Shown: positions 17,102 through 25,041 of the stretch, piece after piece
Layout: each line of letters begins with the position of its first letter
How positions within the stretch are numbered: position 1 is the first letter of the stretch
From: CAVPDE01 sp963702565
GTDB taxonomy: Bacteria; Desulfobacterota; DSM-4660; Desulfatiglandales; HGW-15
Length of the DNA stretch: 64,000 nucleotides
Direction: 5' to 3'
NCBI GenBank assembly: GCA_963702565.1
Contig: CAVPDE010000023.1
Location: forward strand, 124,001 to 188,000
The notes under the pieces: generated by a model
Database searches by the model: none
What the model was told of the DNA's origin: nothing
What the model saw: the letters and a program-made list of their open reading frames with translations, nothing else
Position numbers and translations under genes: made by a program

Positions 17102-17439
17102 GCGTCACCATCTCCTGGCACCTGCTCGGCGCCTATTCCCCATGGCCTACCTCATCAGGGGGGAGGAAAGGATACGTCATCGTTCAGAATTCCCCTCCCC
17201 TGGTGGGAGGGGACAGGAGAGGGGGAAGCAAAAGGACATTAGCGAGCATGCACAGAAGAGGTCCGGAAACTCTTTTCCGTGCAGTCAAACAAAGGGAAAA
17301 GGCGAAAATCGCTTTTCTTGGGCTTGAGGATAGAAGAACTTGTCCTTTGAGTCAAAGGGCAAATGAGATCTCGAATTCAGAGGGTTTGTGGGGTAATCCG
17401 CACAAAAACCAAGAGCTCAGCCGAAAATCTGGAGAATGC
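17102..17439 (+). other. Gene-free stretch with a GC-rich palindromic repeat
   Basis: No convincing gene is seen. CCCCTCCC and GGGAGGGG (17192-17212) form a short hairpin followed by ACAGGAGAGGGGG, a type of dispersed repeat. The rest has no recognisable promoter or RNA. Confidence 0.5.
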
Positions 17440-17622
17440 CTAAGAGGTTGAGAACGCGGAGCAGAGCTTACAACTGGCACTTCTCATGCAGCCGCTTTTC
17501 TTGTTCGACGTTTTCGCCTTGCTGCCTGCCATCTTGCACCCGGCAAGAACCATCTCCTCAGGTCTGCCTCTTTCCAGAATGATAAGCTTGGGCTTCTGCC
17601 AGATCTTCTTCGTTGATGACAT
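17440..17622 (-). CDS. Small Cys-rich peptide, candidate RiPP precursor of the radical SAM cluster
   Basis: This 60-residue peptide has a leader-like half (residues 1-28: Trp8, KPKLIIL, RGRPEEMVLAG) and a Cys/Ser/Lys-rich core half with Cys29, Cys45, Cys51 and Cys54, ending CSAFSTS. The layout, a conserved-looking charged and hydrophobic N-terminus followed by a compositionally odd Cys-rich tail, is what RiPP precursors look like. It is on the same strand as, and 246 bases downstream of, a radical SAM/SPASM gene in a cluster that also holds PqqD and a peptidase. AGGAG lies 11 bases before the ATG. I recall similar KPELIVL-RSKPEEAVL-CK peptides in other genomes but cannot verify this. Precursor function is inference. 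Confidence 0.6.
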   Translation of the reverse strand: MSSTKKIWQKPKLIILERGRPEEMVLAGCKMAGSKAKTSNKKSGCMRSASCKLCSAFSTS

Positions 17623-17786
17623 ATGCGCCGTTACTCCTGGGATTTACTTGCAGGGTTTCGTCAGCTAGTGTCGCGTCTCGCAAATGAGTTGTGATCTCGA
17701 CCCCTTCGAGTGCCTCAGGGTAAACTCCGGAGAGATCTTTTAAGTGTGCTGAACGTCAAGATTTCTCTCCCCCTCGCCGAGCGGAA

Positions 17787-17797
17787 TCGAAATGACA
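17787..17797 (+). repeat. Single terminus of the TGTCATTTCGA element
   Basis: TCGAAATGACA is preceded by AGATTTCTC-like sequence, matching the right half of the elements at 11313-11394 and 19533-19688. A matching left terminus was not found, so this may be a decayed copy. Confidence 0.5.
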
Positions 17798-17867
17798 TTA
17801 TAATCAACGTGCTTTTGAGCCGCAACACCAGCCCAAATGAAGGATTTTGCCAAACGCCTCACCCTAG

Positions 17868-19016
17868 CTATTTTTGCCGGAACAACTCGGCTCTGGCGTG
17901 GGCCACTCGGCAAAAATACTCAACCGGCGTATCCATCGCCCCGGTCTCCAGATGGGCGTGGCCAGGGCACATCATGCAAAGATTGATGATCGGACAAACT
18001 GGACACTTGTCCTGAAATTCCTTATTTTCCGAGGTCATCTCCCTTACTGCCGGGACAAAAGTTTGCCACGCCTCCCGGAGATTTCCTCTCTTCAGATCAT
18101 AGACACAATCCGGATGCCAGAGTGAGGGGCAGAGCCGAAAAAGCCCCTTGTAACTGAGGTTGAAGCTGTCATAGCCCGCCCCGCAATGAAACAGGTGATT
18201 GCAGCCGGTGCGCGATGGATCCGTCGCAACGTAAACGCCGCAGGTTTTCTGCAACGCTTCAAAGCGCTCGGGATCAGCGCGTTCAAGGGCTGAAATCTCT
18301 GCAGGGGAAAGCCTCTCTGCCCTTATTTCCTTGTTCCTTATAGTGTTTCCATCATACCGCAAATGCAGAAAAGGATCAAGACGGAAGTAGTCTTTGGTCC
18401 TTTCCCTACAGAAACGGGCGATCTCAGGCATCTCTTTCAGGTTGGACCGCAGGGCCATGGCCTTCAGCCGAACCTTGATCCCTTTTTGCAGCAGGAGAGA
18501 GAGGCCTTTCATAAACGCTGCGTGTGAGCCTTCCGTTCTGGTCACCCGCTCGTAGGTCTCCCGGTTCGCTCCATAAACAGTCGCTTCTATATCTCTGGGG
18601 GGGTATTTCTGAAACAACTTAACATGCTCTTCTCCGATCAGAGTGGCATTGGTAAAGACCGAAACCAAAAGCCCTTTTTTCTTCATGTATAGGTAGATGG
18701 AGAAAAAATCGTCTCTCAGAAGAGGCTCGCCTCCAGTAATGAGGCACCAGATAGCGCCCATGGATATCCCTTGGTCTATGATTTGCTTTATCTCCTCGAA
18801 GGAGATCTCATGTTCCCGGGCCTTCATGTCGCCCGCCGGCAAATTAATGCAGCAGTGCCGGCAGTTGTTGTTGCACCGTGCCGTGACCTCAAGCTCAAAG
18901 GAAAAGGGGATCCTCTTCGGCGTTTCCCACAGAGGAAACTCGGCCAGAGGCATAGAGCGTTGAAAGCCGGTTTTCACAGGGCTGACCTCTTCAAAAAAGG
19001 ACGGATAACCCTCCAT
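17868..19016 (-). CDS. Radical SAM/SPASM peptide-modifying enzyme
   Basis: The 382-residue protein has the radical SAM cluster motif CNNNCRHC (Cys48, Cys52, Cys55), the SAM-binding GGEPLL and a C-terminal SPASM-type region with many cysteines (CNHLFHC, a lone Cys in LCPSL, CPVC, CMMC and a final YFC). SPASM enzymes usually install crosslinks, thioethers or epimers in peptides using auxiliary 4Fe-4S clusters. It overlaps the peptidase gene upstream by 43 bases; an in-frame ATG at 18953 would avoid the overlap, and neither start has a good ribosome-binding site. It is the enzyme nearest the candidate precursor peptide, so it is its likeliest partner. Confidence 0.85.
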   Translation of the reverse strand: MEGYPSFFEEVSPVKTGFQRSMPLAEFPLWETPKRIPFSFELEVTARCNNNCRHCCINLPAGDMKAREHEISFEEIKQIIDQGISMGAIWCLITGGEPLLRDDFFSIYLYMKKKGLLVSVFTNATLIGEEHVKLFQKYPPRDIEATVYGANRETYERVTRTEGSHAAFMKGLSLLLQKGIKVRLKAMALRSNLKEMPEIARFCRERTKDYFRLDPFLHLRYDGNTIRNKEIRAERLSPAEISALERADPERFEALQKTCGVYVATDPSRTGCNHLFHCGAGYDSFNLSYKGLFRLCPSLWHPDCVYDLKRGNLREAWQTFVPAVREMTSENKEFQDKCPVCPIINLCMMCPGHAHLETGAMDTPVEYFCRVAHARAELFRQK

Positions 19017-19486
19017 AAAGGAAGAAGCAGAGGAAAAAGCAGGCCCCTGCGATTGAGAAAGGCGATCAGGTAACGCTCAGGTCCGAGGAAGAGGAAGACC
19101 TGTTTTCCGTTCCTTTCCACTCTTGTGGCAAAGCCAAGAATGCTTTCTGTTGGGACACACTCATCGGTTTCAGAAATGTTGTCTCCTTTGGCGACATAGA
19201 TACCGTCTTTCTGGCGGACAATCCTGTGGATACAGAGCCCCCCTGTCTCCGGGTGGACAAACGCGATGATGTTTCCCAACCCGGGCCGCTTGCCCCCTAA
19301 GGGGGAGATGGTCACCACATCCTTGTTCTTAATGAAAGGAGACATGCTGAACCCTTTAGCCTGAAACCTGACGGGCATCCCTTTGCGCAGCACGGCCCGT
19401 AAGAGTTCAACCAAGGCTTGGCCAGAAAGAGAGAGATCACTTCCCTTGATGACGGAAAATTCAGGTCTGGTGGGCTCAGGTTTCAA
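18974..19486 (-). CDS. S26-type (SipW/ER-like) peptidase of the radical SAM cluster
   Basis: The protein of about 170 residues has the nucleophile motif GFSMSP (Ser47), a later IHRIV (His87) and AKGDN. A Ser/His pair in this arrangement is typical of the SipW/eukaryotic-type signal peptidase branch of S26, rather than the Ser/Lys type. A hydrophobic stretch near the C-terminus (residues 135-160) may anchor it. The TTG start at 19486 has no clear ribosome-binding site, so the start is uncertain. Lying in one block with a radical SAM enzyme and candidate precursor, it could cleave the leader peptide. Confidence 0.75.
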   Translation of the reverse strand: MKPEPTRPEFSVIKGSDLSLSGQALVELLRAVLRKGMPVRFQAKGFSMSPFIKNKDVVTISPLGGKRPGLGNIIAFVHPETGGLCIHRIVRQKDGIYVAKGDNISETDECVPTESILGFATRVERNGKQVFLFLGPERYLIAFLNRRGLLFPLLLPLWRVIRPFLKRSAL

Positions 19487-19532
19487 TCTTTATATTTTTT
19501 TTAAGTCTACTGCTAAGTTGTATTAACTCCCA

Positions 19533-19688
19533 TGTCATTTCGAAGAAGCCAAGCGACTGAGAGATCTGACTCGCCTCGGCGAGTCATCCATCCTGAGCAA
19601 AGCGAAGGATCTGCTGCTGAACGCCAGATCCCTCTCTCTGTTCGGGACAATGCTGCGCATTGGATTTCTCCCTTCGGTCGAAATGACA
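19533..19688 (+). repeat. MITE-like element with TGTCATTTCGA terminal repeats
   Basis: The 156-base element starts TGTCATTTCGA (19533-19543) and ends TCGAAATGACA (19678-19688), with internal inverted segments such as GACTCGCC/GGCGAGTC. It fills the gap between two genes of the radical SAM cluster. No coding capacity. Confidence 0.75.
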
Positions 19689-19730
19689 GTACGCGCACTT
19701 CTGAAACTTAGGCCCTGGTGACCATCGTGG

Positions 19731-21296
19731 TCAGCCCTCAGTAAACCCTTCGAAGATGGATTCGATCAGCCATCCAGATTCGCGCTGGACCAGCCGCGTC
19801 CACCGGTTGAGCTGGTGGGCCGAATCCTTGACCGGCCAAGTCTCAATGCACATTGCGTGCTCGGAATCCAGCATTTCAAATTGCTGCGTTGAAGGAAAAA
19901 CGCTCGTCGTAAGCTTGCGTCCGGCACAAATAGCTTGTCTCAAAGCCGCGCGATCCAAAGGGCCCTCAGAGGTCTCGATCGGGAAAGAGGCAATCAGGTC
20001 AAGGCCGGCTTCAAGCTGTGCCTCTTCCAATCGCGCAAGGTTGAAGCGCTTCATGACTTCCCGAAGGGAATCATTGACCGAACTTCGCCTGGCTACAAGA
20101 CGCGTGCTCAGCAGAGGATCAATCCCTCCGTGAGGATCCGCGAGCCAGACCGGCCGATCAAGCTCTTCGGCAATCGTGTAGGCCGGCGTTCCCTGCAGGT
20201 CGCGCAAGAGGGAATCAAAAGGCTCTCTGGGAACCAGGAAAAGCTCGACCTTAGGCCACTGCTCTAGGGCCTTCTTTCCAGCACGGATGAAGTCGTCAAC
20301 CATCAGCAGACCTGCAGCCATGATGTTGCCGCCGTAGGTGCCATTTTCAACGGGCTCTACCTGATGGATGTTGGGCGCTGAGCGGGTTTTCTCCTTCACC
20401 AGGGATTCCAGACGGCAAAAGGCTGCTGCGGAAGAGAGCCACATGACCTTTCTGTAAGCGGAGCCGCCGTTCTTGGGATTGCCCTTCAGGGTCTTGGCGA
20501 CGATGGTCTCCACGCGAACCTGGAGGGGACTAATCATATCCGGATGCGGGATCAAAGGCACGCCATGGGCGGCCTTCATTCGCTCCGCAAAATCCGTAAA
20601 CTCTGCCAGGGAACACTCCAGATCCGCAACGATCTCAGGCCGAGTGCGCTTGGTGTGCCCAGGCCAATATAAAATCATGGAGCTTGCTCCCAGAGCAACA
20701 AAGTGAGCATAAGTCCGCTCAAGGCCGTCCCAGCCGCAAATCTTGGGAAGAGGGACAATGGTACCGATGAGATCGATCTTGTGGCTACGGATGAGAGGGA
20801 GCGAGGAGATGGCGATTTCAGCCCTTCTGATGTCCTGGCCGAAGATGCGCGCCCAAAGGGCGGGCTCCATGGAATGCAAAGAGACATTGATCTCGATCGG
20901 CCTGTAGGCGGAGAGCTTTTTCAAGAACACGGAATCGAGCATGGAGGCATTGGTCGTGAAGCAGAGGGTGTTGTAGAAGAACTTGCGCCGCACCATTTCA
21001 AGAATTTCGAAAAGCCGCGGGTGGAGCAGGGCCTCTCCTTCGCTGATGCGTCCCGGCAGGCTGTCGCTCATTCTGATGGGATCGTCGTTAGCGCTCATGG
21101 CGCACAGTTGAAGCTTGATGTCTTCCACGTCTCTGAAGAAACCGCCTGCAACAGGAAAGGGATTCAAGTGGTTGGAGCAGAAAAGACAGCGGCTGTTGCA
21201 GACCGCACTGATAGGCATCTGGTTGGAGGGTTGCCCCCCGGCCAGCCATTCACTCATGAAGGGGGTCATGCCAAACGCCTTGTTTTCAGTACTCAT
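19731..21296 (-). CDS. Radical SAM protein with DUF512-like C-terminal domain
   Basis: The protein of about 521 residues has the cluster motif CNSRCLFC (Cys33, Cys37, Cys40) within its first 45 residues and a TIM-barrel region of about 230 residues. The C-terminal segment contains NGTYGGNIMAAGLLMVDDF, which resembles the DUF512 region found behind radical SAM domains in a widespread uncharacterised family. The frame opens with a TTG at 21311, but the ATG at 21296 gives a more normal start. It lacks the SPASM cysteines of its neighbours. It lies between repeats in the middle of the cluster, so its membership is likely but not certain. Confidence 0.75.
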   Translation of the reverse strand: MSTENKAFGMTPFMSEWLAGGQPSNQMPISAVCNSRCLFCSNHLNPFPVAGGFFRDVEDIKLQLCAMSANDDPIRMSDSLPGRISEGEALLHPRLFEILEMVRRKFFYNTLCFTTNASMLDSVFLKKLSAYRPIEINVSLHSMEPALWARIFGQDIRRAEIAISSLPLIRSHKIDLIGTIVPLPKICGWDGLERTYAHFVALGASSMILYWPGHTKRTRPEIVADLECSLAEFTDFAERMKAAHGVPLIPHPDMISPLQVRVETIVAKTLKGNPKNGGSAYRKVMWLSSAAAFCRLESLVKEKTRSAPNIHQVEPVENGTYGGNIMAAGLLMVDDFIRAGKKALEQWPKVELFLVPREPFDSLLRDLQGTPAYTIAEELDRPVWLADPHGGIDPLLSTRLVARRSSVNDSLREVMKRFNLARLEEAQLEAGLDLIASFPIETSEGPLDRAALRQAICAGRKLTTSVFPSTQQFEMLDSEHAMCIETWPVKDSAHQLNRWTRLVQRESGWLIESIFEGFTEG

Positions 21297-21340
21297 CGCA
21301 TACCCACACAAATCTAACTATCTTTTGAATACTTGCGTTC

Positions 21341-21466
21341 ACCCTTCGATACCCTGGTCGCCTCTGGCGCCGCCGAAGGCGGGTAAACCTCAGGGCGAAC
21401 GCTCAGAACCAACCGCAAGCGAGTGGATTCCCGTTCGTGGTGAGGTATCGAACCATGAACGGGAGC
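21341..21466 (+). repeat. Dispersed-type inverted repeat between radical SAM genes
   Basis: CCTTCGATACC and GAGGTATCGAA-type segments bound a GC-rich palindromic region containing CCCGTTCGTGG and CCATGAACGGG. It has the form of short intergenic repeats common in related genomes. No coding capacity. Confidence 0.5.
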
Positions 21467-21519
21467 GTCTTTCCCAATTTGTGACGAGGCCATCTACGTT
21501 GTCCCTTCAACAAAGACAT

Positions 21520-21825
21520 TCATCCAACGGCCACCAGAATCCTTCGTCGGAGCAACTCCTCCACCAATCCGATCAGGTCTTTCTCGATTTCCCCGGCTGG
21601 TGCATCAAATTCGGCGGAGAGCTCCGCCAGGACTTCCTTCAGCTTCTTTTTCCCGTCCAGCCGGTCCCATACAGCCTTTCCGGTCTCATTGAGAGAGTAC
21701 AGCTCATCCTCAAGATCCCCGATCCCCGCGACCAGCGGCACGATGATCAGCTCACCCTCAATGCTCCTCGCCACGATATCCTCAGACGGAGCGTACACGG
21801 CATCCAACCTGGCTTCTACGTCCAT
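21520..21825 (-). CDS. PqqD-like peptide-binding (RRE) protein
   Basis: The 101-residue protein matches the PqqD fold in size and pattern: LNETGKAVWDRLDG followed by LAELSAEFDAPAGEIEKDLIGLVEELLRRR read in segments, giving the small winged-helix arrangement that binds RiPP leader peptides and delivers them to radical SAM enzymes. GGAG lies 6 bases before the ATG. It overlaps the upstream radical SAM/SPASM gene by 10 bases, so the two are translationally coupled. It is the strongest sign that the cluster modifies a ribosomal peptide. Confidence 0.88.
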   Translation of the reverse strand: MDVEARLDAVYAPSEDIVARSIEGELIIVPLVAGIGDLEDELYSLNETGKAVWDRLDGKKKLKEVLAELSAEFDAPAGEIEKDLIGLVEELLRRRILVAVG

Positions 21826-23033
21826 GAAGCTCTCCTTTGCATTTGCCCATGGTCTATTTGCGAAAGGTCTCTTATCCTTTCCTTCCAGTCCATGACTTCC
21901 CAGGCCTTTTCATCTTTCTGAAGCAACCCCAGAACCCTTGCCTCAGTGTGAGCAATCTCACAATAATAGTCAACAGGAGTGTCCAGGGTTCCGTGTTCAG
22001 CCCAGGATCTGGCCGGACACTGCTCACAGAGCCCTTTCAAGAAGCACCGAGCGCAGCGGGAAAGATAGTCGCGGTTCCTGGCTTTGATCTTGCGCACCTC
22101 CGGGAAAAAGTGAGTCACCGCTTCTTTTAGAGACCCCTTCCTGAGATCATAAAGAGTCTGGGAGTGTCTGAGATCCATGCAGGGCTGGACCACGCCGTAG
22201 GCGTCCACGCAGGCTCCACCCAGCCCTGCACCGCAAGCAAAAAGGCTGTCTCCCGGTGGGCCGATGAACTTGGAGCAGAAGGTCCCCACCTGCTTGAGGT
22301 ATTTCTCTTTTCTGCGGGCGAGAAATTCAACGCCTTCCTCAGGCGCAGGCCGGAGATTCCGAATCGTCTGATTTTTCATCTCATTTCTTCTGCAATGAAG
22401 GTCAAGAAATACGGAATAGGAAGGGAAATCATCCATCCATGGGACTGTGGCTGCCCAGGCTTCAAACTCTTCCACGTCTTCTCTGTTCTGCGGCAGAAGA
22501 GCGCTTTTGACAACAAAGGGGACTTTTCTCTCAAGGAGCAAATGGATTCCACGCCAGGAGGCTTCAAAGGAGCCGGGAGTCCTGGTGACGGCCTCATAGG
22601 AGTTCTTGTGCATCCCATAGACAGAGATCTCTATTTCTTCGAGAGGCGGGATACGGGATAACAAAGCGGCAAAGGCGGGGGTGACCAGGGTGGCATTGGT
22701 GAAAAGAATCACCTTGAGGCCTGTTTTTCTCGCATGAAGGTAAAGCTCCTCAAAATCCTCTCTCAGAAGCGGTTCACCGCCGGTGAAGCGCACCGAAAGG
22801 CACCCGAGGGACACGGCCTCTGTTAGAATATCTCTTACTGTTCCTGTGGAAAGCTCCCTTTTCTTGGCGACCAAATCATCGGCTGGAAGGTTGATGCAGC
22901 AGTGAAGGCAGTTGTTGTTGCAGCGCTCCGTGAGTTCCACATCAAGGTGGCTCACCAGAGGCTTCTCCTTCTTCCATAAAGAGGCCTTTTGCGAACTCAC
23001 CTTAAGGACGTATGGAGTTTCACGATCACTCAT
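21816..23033 (-). CDS. Radical SAM/SPASM peptide-modifying enzyme coupled to PqqD
   Basis: The 405-residue protein has CNNNCLHC (Cys38, Cys42, Cys45), the SAM-binding GGEPLL and a SPASM region with CGAGLGGAC, QPCMD, CARC, CEQC and a final YYC. It is a paralogue of the enzyme at 17868-19016, sharing CNNNC-HCCINLPA and FTNATL. GGAG lies 10 bases before the ATG. It starts 28 bases after the HprK-fused gene and overlaps pqqD. It probably needs the PqqD protein for substrate recognition. Confidence 0.88.
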   Translation of the reverse strand: MSDRETPYVLKVSSQKASLWKKEKPLVSHLDVELTERCNNNCLHCCINLPADDLVAKKRELSTGTVRDILTEAVSLGCLSVRFTGGEPLLREDFEELYLHARKTGLKVILFTNATLVTPAFAALLSRIPPLEEIEISVYGMHKNSYEAVTRTPGSFEASWRGIHLLLERKVPFVVKSALLPQNREDVEEFEAWAATVPWMDDFPSYSVFLDLHCRRNEMKNQTIRNLRPAPEEGVEFLARRKEKYLKQVGTFCSKFIGPPGDSLFACGAGLGGACVDAYGVVQPCMDLRHSQTLYDLRKGSLKEAVTHFFPEVRKIKARNRDYLSRCARCFLKGLCEQCPARSWAEHGTLDTPVDYYCEIAHTEARVLGLLQKDEKAWEVMDWKERIRDLSQIDHGQMQRRASWT

Positions 23034-23061
23034 CTGTTGTCAACTCCGATTTGCTCCACCT

Positions 23062-25002
23062 TTAAACTTCTCTAAGAAGGTCGATGACGCCTCCGTTCTT
23101 ATCGAATTCAAGGAAATAGCAAGGTACTGAACCGGCGATTCTTTGTGTTAGGTCCAGCATCTTCTCCCACCAATCCCTGGTCTCAAGGGGCTTGATCAGG
23201 TAAGGCAGCAGCTTGTTGAACCTCTGCCGTTTATCTTCGATGGGAATGAGGCGGTTCTGCTTAGCCTGCTCAAGGAACAACATGGCCTTGAGAGGTGCGG
23301 AGTTTGCTGACACATCCGCAACGTCGCCGTGGCTCCAGGTTCCGTAGATTCTAAATCCCTCAGGCCTCTCCCTGACAATGATCCGGTCGTCGCAGAGGAT
23401 CTCAGCTTTTCCCTTAAGCATGGCTGCAACAGTTGATTTCCCTGCATCGGAATGGCCGACAAAGAGGAGTCCTCTGCCGTCAAGGATCGCGCCGGCAGCA
23501 TGGAAGTAGCCCCCGCCCCTGTCGGCTAGAACCCGGGCAAGCAGAATTTGGTCCGAGGGAAAGAGAGTTAGAGCGCTGAGTTTACCCTCTTTGAAGAGGT
23601 CTTTGAGCCTCTCCCCATGGTAAATCATCCCGTGCGAATGGTCGCGATTGAAAACAGCGACCATGTCCACATCCTTGTCTTGAGGGTCGGGCGAAATGCC
23701 CACATAGATCCAGGAATTCCCCTTCCTGTAGATCGCCCAGGGCGGCTTCCGGTAGACTTCCTCTCCAAAATCCTGACCCCACAGCTCAGGCAAAAAGAAG
23801 TGGTGTCTCAGGGTGATGACGTCCTCTGCGGATTTGACCGTCTCAAAGGGCTTGAACCTGGGACCGAAAGTGGTGCGAATTATCGGAAGCTCTGATTCCA
23901 CCCTGATGGTGATGCCGGCGATTTGGTAGTAGCGGCAGTGATCCTTCTCCCACGTTTCCTTGAACTTTTTGCTTTCCTTGGCCACGGAACAAAGATATTC
24001 CACCTTTGCAGAAAAACGGCGATGCTCAAGGTAGCCAAAAACCGGACACCACAGACAATCCTCCCTGAGTCCGCAGGAACCACAGTTCTCATCATACTCC
24101 CTTCCTCCTCTCAATTGCCCAGCAAGGGAGGGGAAGAACATGTCCCAGGCTTCCTGAAAGGTTCCCGTCCTGACGTCGCAGCGAAGAGCAGCGTCCTCGA
24201 CGAAGGAGCAAAAACTCATCTGGCCGTAAGGGTCCACGTGAAAGCCCCGTCTACCGGCAAGGCATGAAGCGAACAGCCGATCGTCGCCTTTCGCATGGCG
24301 GCACGGCTCAGTGCTTTTCGGGGATAGATCGGGCTTGTCCAAGTCTACGACATCTCTTGGATCAAGCCTCTGCCAGGCGATTTCCCTGTTTCTTTCGGCG
24401 TCTCCTGAGGCAGAGAGGTGAAGCCATGAAGCTCCAATCCGCCAAAGAGGGCTCAAGGATTCGGCAAGATGGATCATGCTCTTGAGATGGTGATAGTTAT
24501 CCTTCATGGGAACGATCTGTACCATAAAGCCGGCTCCAGCCTCCTTCAGGTATGCAAACCCTTGCATCGTTGCCTCGAAGGACCCCGGGGTCCTGGTGAT
24601 GTGGTCATGGACCTCGGCTGTGGCTCCGTAGAGGGCGACCATCTTGGTCCCTTTTCTTTTCATCAGGCGGGCAACTTCAGGATTGATCAGCGTCCCGTTG
24701 GTGTTAAGAGAATAGGAGACGGATTTGCCGGTCATGTAATCAAATATCTCAGGGAAATCAGGCCTGAGCATAGGCTCACCACCGGAGACGGCCCACTTGC
24801 GACAGCCCATGGTTCTGGCCTCGTTCACAATTCGGGTGATCTCATCAAAGGTCAGTTCCTTCTTCTCCTCAGGCGAGTCGGCAGGAAGGCTTACCCAGCA
24901 GTGGCGGCAGGCGTTGTTGCAGCGGTAAGTGAGGTCGATGCTTCCTTCAAGCGGAAGGCGGGGTCCGTCTTGAACTGTGATCCTTTCGCAATAGTCCTGC
25001 AT
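23062..25002 (-). CDS. Radical SAM/SPASM protein fused to an HprK-like kinase domain
   Basis: The N-terminal part (residues 1-345) is radical SAM/SPASM: Cys28, Cys32, Cys35 in CNNACRHC, GGEPML, then SPASM cysteines between 234 and 338. The C-terminal 290 residues look like an HPr kinase/phosphorylase-type domain: a leading region with IAGITIRVES and LRHHFFLP, Walker A GHSDAGKST (516-524) and the paired aspartates in LCDDRIIV (538-539). Stand-alone HprK-like proteins occur in RiPP clusters, and one type phosphorylates a lasso peptide precursor. A fusion to a radical SAM enzyme suggests two modifications by one polypeptide. It is first in the minus-strand gene series; no ribosome-binding site is seen before the ATG. 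Confidence 0.85.
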   Translation of the reverse strand: MQDYCERITVQDGPRLPLEGSIDLTYRCNNACRHCWVSLPADSPEEKKELTFDEITRIVNEARTMGCRKWAVSGGEPMLRPDFPEIFDYMTGKSVSYSLNTNGTLINPEVARLMKRKGTKMVALYGATAEVHDHITRTPGSFEATMQGFAYLKEAGAGFMVQIVPMKDNYHHLKSMIHLAESLSPLWRIGASWLHLSASGDAERNREIAWQRLDPRDVVDLDKPDLSPKSTEPCRHAKGDDRLFASCLAGRRGFHVDPYGQMSFCSFVEDAALRCDVRTGTFQEAWDMFFPSLAGQLRGGREYDENCGSCGLREDCLWCPVFGYLEHRRFSAKVEYLCSVAKESKKFKETWEKDHCRYYQIAGITIRVESELPIIRTTFGPRFKPFETVKSAEDVITLRHHFFLPELWGQDFGEEVYRKPPWAIYRKGNSWIYVGISPDPQDKDVDMVAVFNRDHSHGMIYHGERLKDLFKEGKLSALTLFPSDQILLARVLADRGGGYFHAAGAILDGRGLLFVGHSDAGKSTVAAMLKGKAEILCDDRIIVRERPEGFRIYGTWSHGDVADVSANSAPLKAMLFLEQAKQNRLIPIEDKRQRFNKLLPYLIKPLETRDWWEKMLDLTQRIAGSVPCYFLEFDKNGGVIDLLREV

Positions 25003-25011
25003 ACCGCATAA

Positions 25012-25041
25012 ATCATAGCACCCTGTTCATTGAATTCTCAA
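25012..25041 (-). promoter_or_regulatory. Possible sigma70 promoter of the radical SAM cluster
   Basis: On the minus strand TTGAGA (25036-25041) and TATGAT (25012-25017) are 18 bases apart. Transcription would begin almost at the ATG (25002), giving a leaderless or near-leaderless mRNA, which fits the missing ribosome-binding site but is unusual. Confidence 0.35.
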
